The notes under the pieces are model-generated. The model did no database searches. It had not been told where the DNA came from and worked only from the letters and a program-made list of their open reading frames with translations. From the NCBI GenBank assembly GCA_963731615.1, contig CAVSWD010000005.1:1-64000 (forward strand): a DNA stretch of 64,000 nucleotides, written 5' to 3'. Each line of letters opens with the position of its first letter. Positions within the stretch are counted from its first letter, which is position 1. Below are positions 7,310 to 17,581 of the stretch, piece by piece. Source of the stretch: Gaiellasilicea sp963731615 (GTDB lineage: Bacteria; Actinomycetota; Thermoleophilia; Gaiellales; Gaiellaceae). Made by a program: the position numbers and the translations under genes.

Positions 7310-9880
7310 ATGTCGAAGAAGCTCGTCATCGTCGAGAGCCCCGCGAAGGCGAAGACCATCGCGGGCTACCTCGGCGACGACTTCCTCGTCGAGTCGAGCA
7401 TCGGCCACATCCGCGACCTGCCGAACCGCGCCTCCGACATCCCGAAGGAGAAGCGCGGCAAGTACGGCACGCTCGGCGTCGCGATCGACGAGGACTTCGA
7501 GCCGTACTACATCGTCGACGCGGACAAGAAGCGCGTCGTCGCCGACCTGAAGCGGAAGCTCAAGGACGTCGACGAGCTCCTGCTCGCGACGGACGAGGAC
7601 CGCGAGGGCGAGGCGATCGCCTGGCACCTGCTGCAGGAGCTGAAGCCGAAGGTGCCGGTGCGGCGGATGGTCTTCCACGAGATCACGCGCGACGCGATCC
7701 AGCGCGCGCTCGGCGAGACGCGCGACGTCGACAAGCGGCTCGTCGACGCCCAGGAGACGCGGCGGATCCTCGACCGACTCTACGGCTACGAGGTCTCGCC
7801 CGTGCTCTGGAAGAAGGTCATGCAGGGGCTCTCGGCCGGCCGCGTCCAGTCGGTGGCCGTTCGGCTCGTCGTCGAGCGGGAGCGGGAACGCCGTGCGTTC
7901 GTCTCCGCGGACTACTGGGACATCAAGGGGCGCTTCGATCCGGGTTCTTTCGAGGCCCGGCTGGCTGCGGTGGACGGCAAGCGCGTCGCTCAGGGCCGCG
8001 ACTTCGCTCAGAACGGCACGCTCAAGTCGGCCGACCTCGCCCGGCTCGACGAGACGGCGGCACGCGAGCTGGCGGCGGAGCTCGAGGGGGTCACGTTCTC
8101 GATCCGCTCGGCCGACGAGAAGCCGTACACGCGCCGCCCGGCCGCGCCGTTCATGACCTCGACACTGCAGCAGGAGGCGAGCCGCAAGCTTCGCTTCGCC
8201 GCGCAGACGACGATGCGGGTCGCTCAGCGGCTGTACGAGAACGGCTACATCACCTACATGCGCACCGACTCGACGACGCTGTCGGAGACGGCGCTCGCTG
8301 CCGCGCGCAAGCAGGCGGTCGAGCTCTACGGCGCCGACTCGATCCCCGACGCACCGCGCCAGTACACGCGCAAGGTGAAGAACGCCCAGGAGGCGCATGA
8401 GGCGATCCGGCCCGCGGGCGACTCCTTCCGGACGCCGAAGCAGCTCGAGCGGGAGCTGAACCGCGACGAGCTCGCGCTCTACGACCTGATCTGGAAGCGC
8501 ACGCTCGCCTCGCAGATGGCCGACGCGCGCGGCCTCACCGTCTCACTGCGGCTCGGGGCGACATCGGCGTCCGGCCGCGACGCCGAGTTCTCGGCCTCCG
8601 GCACCGTGATCACGTTCCGCGGCTTCCTCGCCGCGTACGAGGAGAGCCGCGACGAGGAGCCCGAGCGCGAGGAGGAGCGCCCGCTGCCCCACCTCAAGCC
8701 CGGCGACGAGCTGCAGGCACTCGAGCTCGAGCCCGAGGGGCACGCGACCTCGCCGCCCGCCCGCTACACCGAAGCAAGCCTCGTCCAGGCGCTCGAGGAG
8801 CGCGGGATCGGCCGCCCGTCGACCTATGCGTCGATCATGGGCACGATCCTCGACCGCGGCTACGTCTTCAAGCGCGGCACAGCCCTCGTCCCGTCCTTTC
8901 TCGCCTTCTCGGTCACCGGGCTGCTCGAGCAGCACTTCACGAAGCTCGTCGACTACGACTTCACCGCGACGATGGAGGACGACCTCGACGGCATCGCCGC
9001 CGGCGAGCAGCAGCGCGTCGACTGGTTGCGCCACTTCTACTACGGCGGCGACGGTGACGAGGGACTGCACGGTCTCGTCTCCGACCTCGGCGAGATCGAC
9101 GCGCGTGCGATCAACTCGCTGCCGCTCGGCGAGGGGATCGTCCTCCGCGTCGGCCGCTACGGCCCGTACGTCGAGCGGGGCGAGGAGCGCGCCAGCGTGC
9201 CGGAGGACATGGCGCCCGACGAGCTCACGGTCGCAAAGGCGATCGAGCTGCTGGCCGCACCGGCGAGCGACCGGACGCTCGGCACGCACCCGGATTCGGG
9301 ACGCGAGATCACGGTCCGTACGGGCCGCTACGGCCCGTACGTGTCGGAGACGCTCGAGGAGGGAGCGAACGGGAAGCCCCGCGCCGCCTCGCTGTTCAAG
9401 TCGATGTCACCGGAGACGGTCACGCTGGAGGAGGCCGTGCGCCTGCTCTCGCTGCCGCGCTCGCTGGGCAACGACCCGGCCGACGGCGAGGAGATCACGG
9501 CTCAGAACGGCCGCTACGGCCCGTACGTGAAGAAGGGAACCGAGTCGCGGTCGCTCGAGAGCGAGGAGCAGCTGTTCACGACCACGCTCGAGGACGCGCT
9601 CGCGCTGCTCGCCCAGCCGAAGCCACGGCGCGGGCGCGGCGAGGCGAAGCCGCCTCTGCGCGAGCTCGGCGCCGATCCAGTCAGCAGCAAGCCGGTGGTG
9701 CTCAAGGAAGGCCGCTTCGGCCCGTATGTCACGGACGGGGAGACGAACGCCAGCCTCCGCCGCGGCGACGACCCCGAATCGGTCACGATCGAACGCGCCG
9801 CCGAGCTGCTCGCAGACCGCCGCTCGAAGGGCCCCGCGCCGAAGCGAAAACGGGGCGGCGGCCGCCGATCTGCTGCGTAA
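7310..9880 (+). CDS. topA: DNA topoisomerase I
   Basis: 856-residue type IA topoisomerase relaxing negative supercoils. Toprim domain at the N-terminus (KLVIVESPAKAKTIAGYLG, then ATDEDREGEAIAWHL), catalytic tyrosine Y316 in GYITYMRTDST, and the HEAIRP and GIGRPSTYASIM blocks. The C-terminus lacks the Cys4 zinc fingers of the E. coli enzyme; instead it has four GR[YF]GPYV-containing repeats (three GRYGPYV, one GRFGPYV, near residues 619, 669, 733 and 802) and a basic tail rich in K, R and G. That layout is normal for actinobacterial TopA. ATG 7310 gives the canonical N-terminus directly. Confidence 0.97.
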   Translation: MSKKLVIVESPAKAKTIAGYLGDDFLVESSIGHIRDLPNRASDIPKEKRGKYGTLGVAIDEDFEPYYIVDADKKRVVADLKRKLKDVDELLLATDEDREGEAIAWHLLQELKPKVPVRRMVFHEITRDAIQRALGETRDVDKRLVDAQETRRILDRLYGYEVSPVLWKKVMQGLSAGRVQSVAVRLVVERERERRAFVSADYWDIKGRFDPGSFEARLAAVDGKRVAQGRDFAQNGTLKSADLARLDETAARELAAELEGVTFSIRSADEKPYTRRPAAPFMTSTLQQEASRKLRFAAQTTMRVAQRLYENGYITYMRTDSTTLSETALAAARKQAVELYGADSIPDAPRQYTRKVKNAQEAHEAIRPAGDSFRTPKQLERELNRDELALYDLIWKRTLASQMADARGLTVSLRLGATSASGRDAEFSASGTVITFRGFLAAYEESRDEEPEREEERPLPHLKPGDELQALELEPEGHATSPPARYTEASLVQALEERGIGRPSTYASIMGTILDRGYVFKRGTALVPSFLAFSVTGLLEQHFTKLVDYDFTATMEDDLDGIAAGEQQRVDWLRHFYYGGDGDEGLHGLVSDLGEIDARAINSLPLGEGIVLRVGRYGPYVERGEERASVPEDMAPDELTVAKAIELLAAPASDRTLGTHPDSGREITVRTGRYGPYVSETLEEGANGKPRAASLFKSMSPETVTLEEAVRLLSLPRSLGNDPADGEEITAQNGRYGPYVKKGTESRSLESEEQLFTTTLEDALALLAQPKPRRGRGEAKPPLRELGADPVSSKPVVLKEGRFGPYVTDGETNASLRRGDDPESVTIERAAELLADRRSKGPAPKRKRGGGRRSAA

Positions 9881-9924
9881 GCTGAACGAACGTGCAAACT
9901 TTTGGTGACTTCCGGCGTCTGTCC

Positions 9925-9954
9925 TTGAGAGGGCGCACTCAGACGCGCTAGCGT
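9925..9954 (+). promoter_or_regulatory. Candidate housekeeping promoter for the sigma factor gene
   Basis: TTGAGA (9925-9930) and TAGCGT (9949-9954) are separated by 18 bases, matching 5/6 and 4/6 of the sigma-70 consensus. They lie about 120-180 bases before the possible starts of the sigma factor gene. Position and motif only; no transcript evidence. Confidence 0.4.
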
Positions 9955-10071
9955 GCCTGCGCGTGAACCGATTCGGTGCCCTTACCGGAATAGACCGACA
10001 GGGCTCATCGTTTTGAGCTTGTGACACCACCAGGGTCCCGTACCCCCTGGCAAAAGCAGGAGCAAGAGCAT

Positions 10072-10134
10072 ATGGTGCGTAAGTTTGTAGCCGCCGCCGA
10101 CGTAGCGCCCGAAAGGACTGACGTTTCTCTTTGA
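10072..10134 (+). CDS. Possible 20-residue leader peptide, or true N-terminus of the sigma factor
   Basis: ATG 10072 follows AGGAG (10058-10062) at 9 bases and encodes 20 residues (MVRKFVAAADVAPERTDVSL) before TGA 10132-10134, which overlaps the TTG start of the sigma factor gene (TTGA). Two readings are possible. It may be a translationally coupled leader peptide, or one indel has split a longer sigma factor N-terminus. Given the indel density here the second is at least as likely. Confidence 0.35.
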   Translation: MVRKFVAAADVAPERTDVSL

Positions 10135-11225
10135 CGCAGAACCAGCTGATCGAACTTATCGAGTCTGACCAGGTCAAGGCTCTCGTCGAGCGCTCGGAGG
10201 AGCGTGGGTTCATCGAGCCCACCGAGTTCGAGGCGTTCGTGCTCGAGCACGACCTGAACGACGAGGAAACGGAGCAGCTCACCCGCGAGCTGGAGACTCT
10301 CGGCCTGGAGGTCGGGCAGTCGCGCGCGGGCAAGGACAAGGACGCCAAGGACGCCGACAAGGAGAAGGACGCCGAGGCCGAGCCGGCCCCGGTGGCATCC
10401 GTCGCCACGGGCGCTGCCGACAGCCTGCAGCTCTTCCTGGCCGACGTCGGGCGCCACAAGCTTCTGAACGCCGCTGAGGAGGTCCAGCTCGCGAAGCTGA
10501 TCGAGCGCGGCGACCTGGTGGCCAAGCGAACGATGATCGAGTCGAACCTGCGGCTCGTCGTTTCGATCGCCAAGGGCTACCGCGGCCTCGGCGTGCCGTT
10601 CCTCGACCTGATCCAGGAGGGAACGCTGGGCCTCAACCGCGCAGTCGAGAAGTTCGACTGGCGGCGCGGCTTCAAGTTCTCGACCTATGCGACCTGGTGG
10701 ATCCGCCAGTCGGTGCAGCGCGCCGTCGCGAACCACGCGCGGACGATTCGCGTGCCCGTGCACGTCGTCGAGCGGCAGCAGAAGCTGTCGCGGGCGGCAC
10801 GCCGGCTCGAGGTCGAGCTGGGCCGCGAGGCGACGAAGGAGGAGCTCGCCGAGGCGACCGGCCTCCCGCTCCAGCATGTCGACGAGGCGCTCGGCGCCGC
10901 CCACGCATCGGTTTCGCTGAACCAGACGGTCGGCGCCGACGACGAGGGCGAGCTCGGTGACCTCTTCGCCGACCGCGAGGCTGCGGACCCGTTCGACGAG
11001 GCGGAGGAGTCGCTGCGGAAGCAGGGTGTCCGCCGGGCGCTCGATGCACTCCCGGAGCGCGAGCGGCGCATTCTCGAGCTGCGGTTCGGCTTCGAGGGCG
11101 AGCCGTGGACGCTCGAGGCGATCGGGCACGAGCTCGACCTGACGCGCGAGCGCGTCCGCCAGCTCGAGGGCCAGGCGCTCTCGCGGCTCGCAGCGCTCCG
11201 CGATCTGGCCTCGCTGGCTGCCTAG
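10131..11225 (+). CDS. rpoD: RNA polymerase sigma factor, RpoD/SigA-type (sigma-70 group 1/2)
   Basis: 364 residues. An N-terminal helical domain with a charged linker (K/D/E-rich, about residues 63-85) is followed by region 1.2 (SLQLFLADVGRHKLL), region 2 with FKFSTYATWWIRQSVQRA, region 3 and region 4 with LELRFG and the helix-turn-helix TLEAIGHELDLTRERVRQLE. The region 2.4/4.2 motifs are those of primary sigma factors, and the length is short, as in SigA/HrdB-like or SigB-like group 2 proteins, so principal versus alternative cannot be fixed. TTG 10131 has a weakly spaced AAAGGA upstream; see the overlapping upstream reading frame. A strong hairpin follows the stop. Confidence 0.92.
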   Translation: MTQNQLIELIESDQVKALVERSEERGFIEPTEFEAFVLEHDLNDEETEQLTRELETLGLEVGQSRAGKDKDAKDADKEKDAEAEPAPVASVATGAADSLQLFLADVGRHKLLNAAEEVQLAKLIERGDLVAKRTMIESNLRLVVSIAKGYRGLGVPFLDLIQEGTLGLNRAVEKFDWRRGFKFSTYATWWIRQSVQRAVANHARTIRVPVHVVERQQKLSRAARRLEVELGREATKEELAEATGLPLQHVDEALGAAHASVSLNQTVGADDEGELGDLFADREAADPFDEAEESLRKQGVRRALDALPERERRILELRFGFEGEPWTLEAIGHELDLTRERVRQLEGQALSRLAALRDLASLAA

Positions 11226-11252
11226 CACGCCTCACAACTGACGCACGACCTC

Positions 11253-11289
11253 GAGGAGGGCGGCCCCGGCCGCCCTCCTCAGTTATTCC
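11253..11289 (+). terminator. Rho-independent-type terminator after the sigma factor gene
   Basis: A 13-bp perfect stem (arms 11253-11265 and 11268-11280, GAGGAGGGCGGCC and its complement) begins 28 bases after the stop and is followed by a short T-containing tail (AGTTATTCC). It separates the sigma factor gene from the transporter operon. Confidence 0.75.
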
Positions 11290-11298
11290 GCGTCGGAT

Positions 11299-11327
11299 TT
11301 GCTCCTTGCGCGCAACGTAGGGATACT
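11299..11327 (+). promoter_or_regulatory. Weak candidate promoter of the peptide transporter operon
   Basis: TTGCTC (11299-11304), a 17-base spacer and GATACT (11322-11327) lie just after the terminator and 38 bases before the TTG start of the binding protein gene. Matches are 3/6 and 4/6 only, so this is a positional guess. Confidence 0.25.
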
Positions 11328-11364
11328 CCCGCTGAACCCGGGAGCTGTACCGAAAGGAGTCATT

Positions 11365-13077
11365 TTGAGAATCAAGTGGCACAGGTTGCTGATGCTGCTC
11401 GTCGTGGCGATGTTTGCCTTCGCCGCGGCCGGCTGCGGCGGCGACGACGACGACGAGACGACAGACACAGGCGCGACGACCGAGGCAACCGGCGCGACGG
11501 GCGGGACGCTCGTCTTCGCAGGTGCGTCAGATCCGGTCGTGCTCGACGGCGCCCTCGTCTCGGACGGCGAGTCGATCCGCGCCATCACCCAGATCTTCGA
11601 GACGCTCGTCTTCCTCGAGCCCGGCACCACCGAGCCCACTGCCGGTCTGGCAGAGAGCTGGGAGCCGAACGACGACGGCACCGTCTGGACGTTCAAGCTC
11701 CAGGAGGGCGTCACGTTCCACGACGGCGAGCCGTTCAACGCCGAGGCGGTCTGTTTCAACTTCGACCGCTGGTACAACTTCAAGGGCGCGCTCGCGAGCC
11801 CCGCGGCAAGCTATTACTGGCAGGTCGTCTTCGGCGGCTTCGCGACCTTCGATCCCGACAGCGGCGCACCCGAGGAGAGCCTCTACAAGAGCTGCGAGGC
11901 GACCGATGAGAACACCGCCGTTCTGACGCTGACGAAGCCGTCGGCGACCTTCATCCCGGCGTTGTCTCAGCAGGCGTTCTCGATTGCCAGCCCGAAGGCG
12001 CTCGAGGCATACAACGCCGACGACGGCACCCTCGACGCAGAGGGCGTGTTCACCTCGACCGGCACGTTCGGCACCGAGCACCCGATCGGCACCGGCCCGT
12101 TCAAGTTCGAGTCGTGGGTCCGAAACGACCGGCTCACGCTCGTCCGGAACGAGGACTACTGGGGCGAGAAGGCGAAGCTCGACAAGCTGATCATCCGGCC
12201 GATCGCCGACAACGCCGCTCGCTTGCAGGCGCTCCAGACCGGCGAGATCCAGGGCTACGACCTGGTCGAGCCGCAGGACATCGCCACGATCGAAGGCGAC
12301 GAGGCCCTGCAGATCATCGACCGGCCCGCCTTCAACGTCGCCTACGTCGGCTTCAACATCGCGAAGAAGCCGACCGACGACATCAAGGTGCGCGAGGCGA
12401 TCGCGTACGGCCTCGACCGCCAGGCGGTCGTGGACAACTTCTACTCCGGCCGGGGCGTCGTCGCGACGCAGTTCATGCCGCCGGAGGTCGTCGGCACCGC
12501 GGACGACGTGACGACGTACGAGTACGACCCGGAGAAGGCCAAGCAGATCCTGACCGACGCCGGCTACACGCTCCCGGTCCCGATCGAGTTCTGGTACCCG
12601 ACGGACGTCTCGCGTCCGTACATGCCGGATCCGAAGCGGAACTTCGAGGCGTTCGCCGCGAGCCTGAACAAGTCGGGGTTCAAGGTGACCGCGAAGAGCG
12701 CCCCCTGGAACCCGGACTACCTGGGCCGCGTCGATGCGGGGACCGCGGGCAATCTCCGTCTCCTCGGCTGGACCGGTGACTACGGCGATGCGGACAACTT
12801 CATCGGCACGTTCTTCCAGAGCCCGCAGAAGTCCTGGGGAACGACGACGACGCCGCTCACCGAGATCGAGAAGCTCCTGAACGATGCCGAGATCGAGACG
12901 GACGAGGCAGAGCGGGAGTCGCTCTACCAGGAAGCGAACCGGCAGATCATGACCCAGTTGCCGGGCGTGCCCTACGCGCACTCGGAGCCTGCGCTGGCGT
13001 TCTCGGCGAAGGTGAGTGGGTATCAGTCGAGCCCGACGTCGAACGAGTCGTTCGCGCCGGTCTCGCTCGAGGAATAG
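11365..13077 (+). CDS. ABC transporter substrate-binding lipoprotein, OppA/DppA family
   Basis: Family 5 extracellular solute-binding protein that captures peptides or related compounds. TTG 11365 is chosen because GAAAGGAG precedes it by a few bases and the resulting N-terminus is a lipoprotein signal with lipobox AAGC (Cys about residue 24), followed by an acidic D/T-rich linker. The mature protein shows family landmarks: GLAESWEPNDDGTVWTFKL near the N-terminus, HPIGTGPFKF, and VREAIAYGLDRQAVV. About 570 residues, normal for the family. First gene of a five-component import operon with two permeases and two ATPases. Confidence 0.93.
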   Translation: MRIKWHRLLMLLVVAMFAFAAAGCGGDDDDETTDTGATTEATGATGGTLVFAGASDPVVLDGALVSDGESIRAITQIFETLVFLEPGTTEPTAGLAESWEPNDDGTVWTFKLQEGVTFHDGEPFNAEAVCFNFDRWYNFKGALASPAASYYWQVVFGGFATFDPDSGAPEESLYKSCEATDENTAVLTLTKPSATFIPALSQQAFSIASPKALEAYNADDGTLDAEGVFTSTGTFGTEHPIGTGPFKFESWVRNDRLTLVRNEDYWGEKAKLDKLIIRPIADNAARLQALQTGEIQGYDLVEPQDIATIEGDEALQIIDRPAFNVAYVGFNIAKKPTDDIKVREAIAYGLDRQAVVDNFYSGRGVVATQFMPPEVVGTADDVTTYEYDPEKAKQILTDAGYTLPVPIEFWYPTDVSRPYMPDPKRNFEAFAASLNKSGFKVTAKSAPWNPDYLGRVDAGTAGNLRLLGWTGDYGDADNFIGTFFQSPQKSWGTTTTPLTEIEKLLNDAEIETDEAERESLYQEANRQIMTQLPGVPYAHSEPALAFSAKVSGYQSSPTSNESFAPVSLEE

Positions 13078-13104
13078 GAGGAGGACTAGAGTCCGGCGGG
13101 CGAC

Positions 13105-14109
13105 ATGTTGAGGTTCGTCGTCCGCCGGCTCCTCCTGCTGATCCCGATCCTGATCGGGCTCTCGATCCTGGTCTTCTTCTGGATCAGGGCCTTGCCCGGC
13201 AGCCCGGCGACGACGCTGCTCGGCGAGCGGGCGACCGCTGAGGCGATCGCGGCGATCAACGAGCAGTACGGCCTGAACGAGCCGCTGTACAAGCAGTACT
13301 TCGCCTACATCGAGAACGTCGTCAAGCTCGACTTCGGCAACTCGGTGGTCTCGCGGCGGCCGGTGGTGGAGGAGTTCAGAGAGCGCTTCCCCGCGACGAT
13401 CGAGCTCGCGTTCGCCGCCATGCTCTTCTCGACTCTCGTCGGGATCCCGCTCGGCTTTCTGGCGGCGAAGCGCTACCGCAAGCCCCTCGACCACTTCAGC
13501 CTCGTCGCCTCACTGCTCGGGATCTCGATCCCGATCTTCGTGCTCGCGATCATCCTCAAGTACATCTTTGCGGTCAAGCTCGGGCTGCTGCCCACCGTGG
13601 GCCGGATCAGCGTCCTGATCGACCTCGAGCACCCGACCAACTTCTACCTGCTCGACGCGCTGATAGCCGGAGATCTCGCGGCCTTCTGGGACGTGACCAA
13701 GCACCTGATCCTGCCGGCGATCGCGCTCGGCACGATTCCGCTCGCGATCACGGCCCGGATCACGCGTGCGGCGGTGCTGGACGTCCAGAACGAGGACTAC
13801 GTCCGAACGGCGCGGGCGAAGGGAGTCGATCCGCGCACGGTCGACACCAGGCACATCCTGCGCAACGCGATGCTGCCGATCGTGACGATCATCGGGCTCC
13901 AGATGGGGTTGCTGCTCTCCGGTGCGGTCCTGACCGAGACCGTGTTCGCGTATCCGGGGATCGGCACCTGGCTCGTCGACGCGATCGGCGCCCGCAACTA
14001 CCCCGTCCTGCAGGGCGGAATCCTCTTCATCGCGTTGGTCTTCGTGCTCGTCAATCTGGTCGTCGACCTCTCGTACGCCGTGCTCAACCCCCGGATCCGA
14101 CTTTCATGA
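13105..14109 (+). CDS. Oligopeptide/dipeptide ABC permease, OppB/DppB type
   Basis: 334 residues with six predicted membrane segments; N-terminus MLRFVVRRLLLLIPILIGLS is the usual first helix. The cytoplasmic EAA loop that contacts the ATPase is YVRTARAKGVDPRTV. ATG 13105 lies 28 bases after the binding-protein stop. Its TGA overlaps the next permease ATG by 4 bases, so the pair is probably translated in a coupled manner. Confidence 0.94.
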   Translation: MLRFVVRRLLLLIPILIGLSILVFFWIRALPGSPATTLLGERATAEAIAAINEQYGLNEPLYKQYFAYIENVVKLDFGNSVVSRRPVVEEFRERFPATIELAFAAMLFSTLVGIPLGFLAAKRYRKPLDHFSLVASLLGISIPIFVLAIILKYIFAVKLGLLPTVGRISVLIDLEHPTNFYLLDALIAGDLAAFWDVTKHLILPAIALGTIPLAITARITRAAVLDVQNEDYVRTARAKGVDPRTVDTRHILRNAMLPIVTIIGLQMGLLLSGAVLTETVFAYPGIGTWLVDAIGARNYPVLQGGILFIALVFVLVNLVVDLSYAVLNPRIRLS

Positions 14110-15023
14110 GCATCGCGGAGATCGAGTCCAGGGAAATCGAGCTGGAGCCGCCCTCGGGCGGTGGGCTGTGGCGCGACGCCTGGTCTCGCCTCCGGCGCAA
14201 CCCGGGTGCACTGGTCGGCTTTGCGCTCGTCGGCTTCTTCGTCTTCTGCGCGCTCTTCGCACCGTTCCTCGCTCCCGAGCACCCGGTGAAAGACGGTGAC
14301 CTCTCGCGGCTCGGCGGAGTGTGCTGCCCCGGCCCGTCGGCCGACCACTGGTTCGGGATCGACCAGCAGGGTCGCGACGAGCTGTCGCGCATCCTCTACG
14401 GCGCCCGCTTCTCGCTGCTGATCGGCGTCGTCTCGGTCGCAGTCGGCCTCTCGGTCGGCATGCTGCTCGGCTCGATCGCGGGCTATGTCGGCGGCGCCGT
14501 CGACAGCGTGATCATGCGCATGACGGACATCATGCTGGCGATTCCGGGCTTGCTGCTCGCGATCGGGATCGTCGCGATGCTCGGCCCCGGCCTCTTCCAG
14601 ATCATGATCGCGGTCGGTGTCACGCAGATCCCGATCTTCACGCGGCTGATGCGAGGCTCGATCCTCGCCCAGCGAGACAACGACTTCGTCCTCGCGGCGC
14701 GCTCGATCGGGGTGCCGAAACGCACGATCCTCGCTTCGCACATCCTGCCGAACGCAATCTCGCCCGTGATCGTGCAGGGAACCCTGGCGCTCGCGACGGC
14801 GATTATCGACGTCGCTGCGCTCGGGTGGCTCGGGCTGGGGCCGCAGGATCCGTCGACGCCCGAGTGGGGCACGATGCTGACCGACACGACGCGCTATCTC
14901 CAGACGGCGCCGCACCTGGCGATCATCCCCGGCGTCGCGATCATCATCTCGGTGCTCGGCTTCAACCTGATCGGCGACGGCCTGCGCGAGGCGCTCGACC
15001 CGAAGCTCCGGGGACGGGGCTAG
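14106..15023 (+). CDS. Oligopeptide/dipeptide ABC permease, OppC/DppC type
   Basis: 305 residues. A cytoplasmic N-terminal segment precedes the first helix (about residues 35-55), as in OppC. Landmarks are FGIDQQGRDELSRILYGAR after the first periplasmic loop and the EAA loop DFVLAARSIGVPKRTIL. Start ATG 14106 overlaps the upstream stop (ATGA). It pairs with the OppB-type protein to form the translocation pore. Confidence 0.94.
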   Translation: MSIAEIESREIELEPPSGGGLWRDAWSRLRRNPGALVGFALVGFFVFCALFAPFLAPEHPVKDGDLSRLGGVCCPGPSADHWFGIDQQGRDELSRILYGARFSLLIGVVSVAVGLSVGMLLGSIAGYVGGAVDSVIMRMTDIMLAIPGLLLAIGIVAMLGPGLFQIMIAVGVTQIPIFTRLMRGSILAQRDNDFVLAARSIGVPKRTILASHILPNAISPVIVQGTLALATAIIDVAALGWLGLGPQDPSTPEWGTMLTDTTRYLQTAPHLAIIPGVAIIISVLGFNLIGDGLREALDPKLRGRG

Positions 15024-15029
15024 CGCACG

Positions 15030-16039
15030 GTGGCGAGAGAGCCAATCCTCACAGTCGACGACCTGCACGTGCAATTCGGCACGGAGCGCGGGCTCGTCTA
15101 CGCGGTCAACGGGATCTCGTTCGACATCGCCCCCGGCGAGACGCTCGGGATCGTCGGCGAGTCGGGCTGCGGCAAGAGCGTCACCTCGCTCGCGCTGCTC
15201 GGGATCCTCGCCCGGAACGGCCGCGTCACCAAGGGGACGGCGATGTTCGGCGACCGCGACCTGCTCGCAATGGACGACGAGCAGCTGCGCTCGATCCGCG
15301 GCCGCGAGATCGCGATGATCTTTCAGGATCCGATGACCTCGCTGAACCCGGTGCTGACGATCGGCCGGCAGATCCGCGAGGCGCTCGAGGTGCACTTCGG
15401 CATGGACCGGGCGCAGGCCGACAAGCGCGCGACGGAGCTGCTCGACCAGGTCGGGATTCCGAGCGCAAAGCTGCGGCTGAAGGACTATCCGCACCAGTTC
15501 TCGGGCGGGATGCGCCAGCGAGCGATGATCGCGATCGCGCTCGCCTGCGAGCCGAAGCTCCTGATCGCGGACGAGCCGACGACCGCGCTCGACGTGACGA
15601 TCCAGGCTCAGATCCTCGAGGTGCTGAAGACTCTCGTCGCCGACCGTGACACGGCGTTGATCATGATCACGCACGATCTCGGCGTCGTCGCCGGCATGTG
15701 CGAGCGCGTGAACGTGATGTACGCAGGCATGTTCGTCGAGACCGGCACTGCCGACCGTCTCTTCTCGCAGCCGCGGCACCCGTACACGCTCGGCCTGCTC
15801 CAGAGCGTGCCGCGGCTCGACGCCGGCCGCCGCCAGAAGCTGCAGCCGATCCCTGGCTCGCCGCGGAACATGCTCAGCCAGCCTTCGGAGTGCCCGTTCG
15901 CGCCGCGCTGCCGCTACGAGGTCGAGCAGTCGCGGCAAGGGGTGCCGCCGCTGGAGCCGATCGAGCCCGATCACCACGTCCGCTGCTGCAACCCGGTGCC
16001 GGCGGACGAGTGGCAGCGAACGAGGCTCGGCGGAGCCGC

Positions 16040-16043
<4 letters not shown>
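15030..16043 (+). CDS. Oligopeptide/dipeptide ABC ATP-binding protein, OppD/DppD type
   Basis: 337 residues from GTG 15030. Walker A GESGCGKS, Q-loop FQDPMTSLNPV, signature SGGMRQRAMIAIAL and Walker B LLIADEPTTALD are complete. The C-terminal oligopeptide-transporter extension with clustered cysteines (CPFAPRCRYE and a later CC pair) is present; in several family members these bind an iron-sulfur cluster. Six bases follow the OppC-type stop. The end overlaps the next ATPase by 4 bases (GTGA). Confidence 0.95.
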
Positions 16044-17113
<1,070 letters not shown>

Positions 17114-17114
<1 letters not shown>

Positions 17115-17581
17115 TGCTCGTCCTCCGCGATCTCCGCGACGGCGACCTCGATGTGCTCTTCGAGCACTGGTCCGACCCGGAGTCGAATCGGATGGCGGCC
17201 TTCACCGCTGAGAACCCGGCCGACCGCGACGCGTTCTACGCGCGCTGGGCACGGCTGCGCGCGAACGACGAGAACACGGCGCGGACGATCGAGCTCGACG
17301 GCGAGGTCGTCGGCACGATCTCCAGCTGGACGCAGGAGGGCAAACGCGAGATCACGTACTGGATCGGCCGCGAGCACTGGGGCAAAGGCATCGCCACGCG
17401 CGCGCTGATGGCATTCCTCGAGCTCGAGACCACGCGGCCGCTTCACGCCGCCGCAGCGGCGGACAACGCAGGCTCGATCCGTGTGCTCGAGAAGTGCGGG
17501 TTCACGCGCGACGGCGGCGGCCGTGGTTTCGCGAACGCCCGTGGCGAGGAGATCGACGAGGTCTTCCTCGTGCTTCGCTAG
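17114..17581 (+). CDS. GNAT-family N-acetyltransferase (RimJ/RimL-like)
   Basis: 155 residues from ATG 17114, which shares a base with the preceding TGA. The acetyl-CoA binding region is YWIGREHWGKGIATRAL and the C-terminal strand/helix is NAGSIRVLEKCGFTRDG, both typical of RimJ/RimL-type acetyltransferases acting on protein N-termini, amines or small molecules. The substrate is unknown. It is probably co-transcribed with the peptide importer and converges on clpP with a 4-base overlap. Confidence 0.9.

Noticed and set aside
7310..9880. The GR[YF]GPYV segments in topA as a DNA repeat array or CRISPR-like feature
   Set aside because: They are protein-level repeats of the topoisomerase C-terminal domain, irregularly spaced; no repeat-spacer pattern.
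13998..15977. A 659-codon minus-strand frame opposite the ABC transporter genes
   Set aside because: Same shadow composition; the plus strand encodes unmistakable OppC- and OppD-type proteins.
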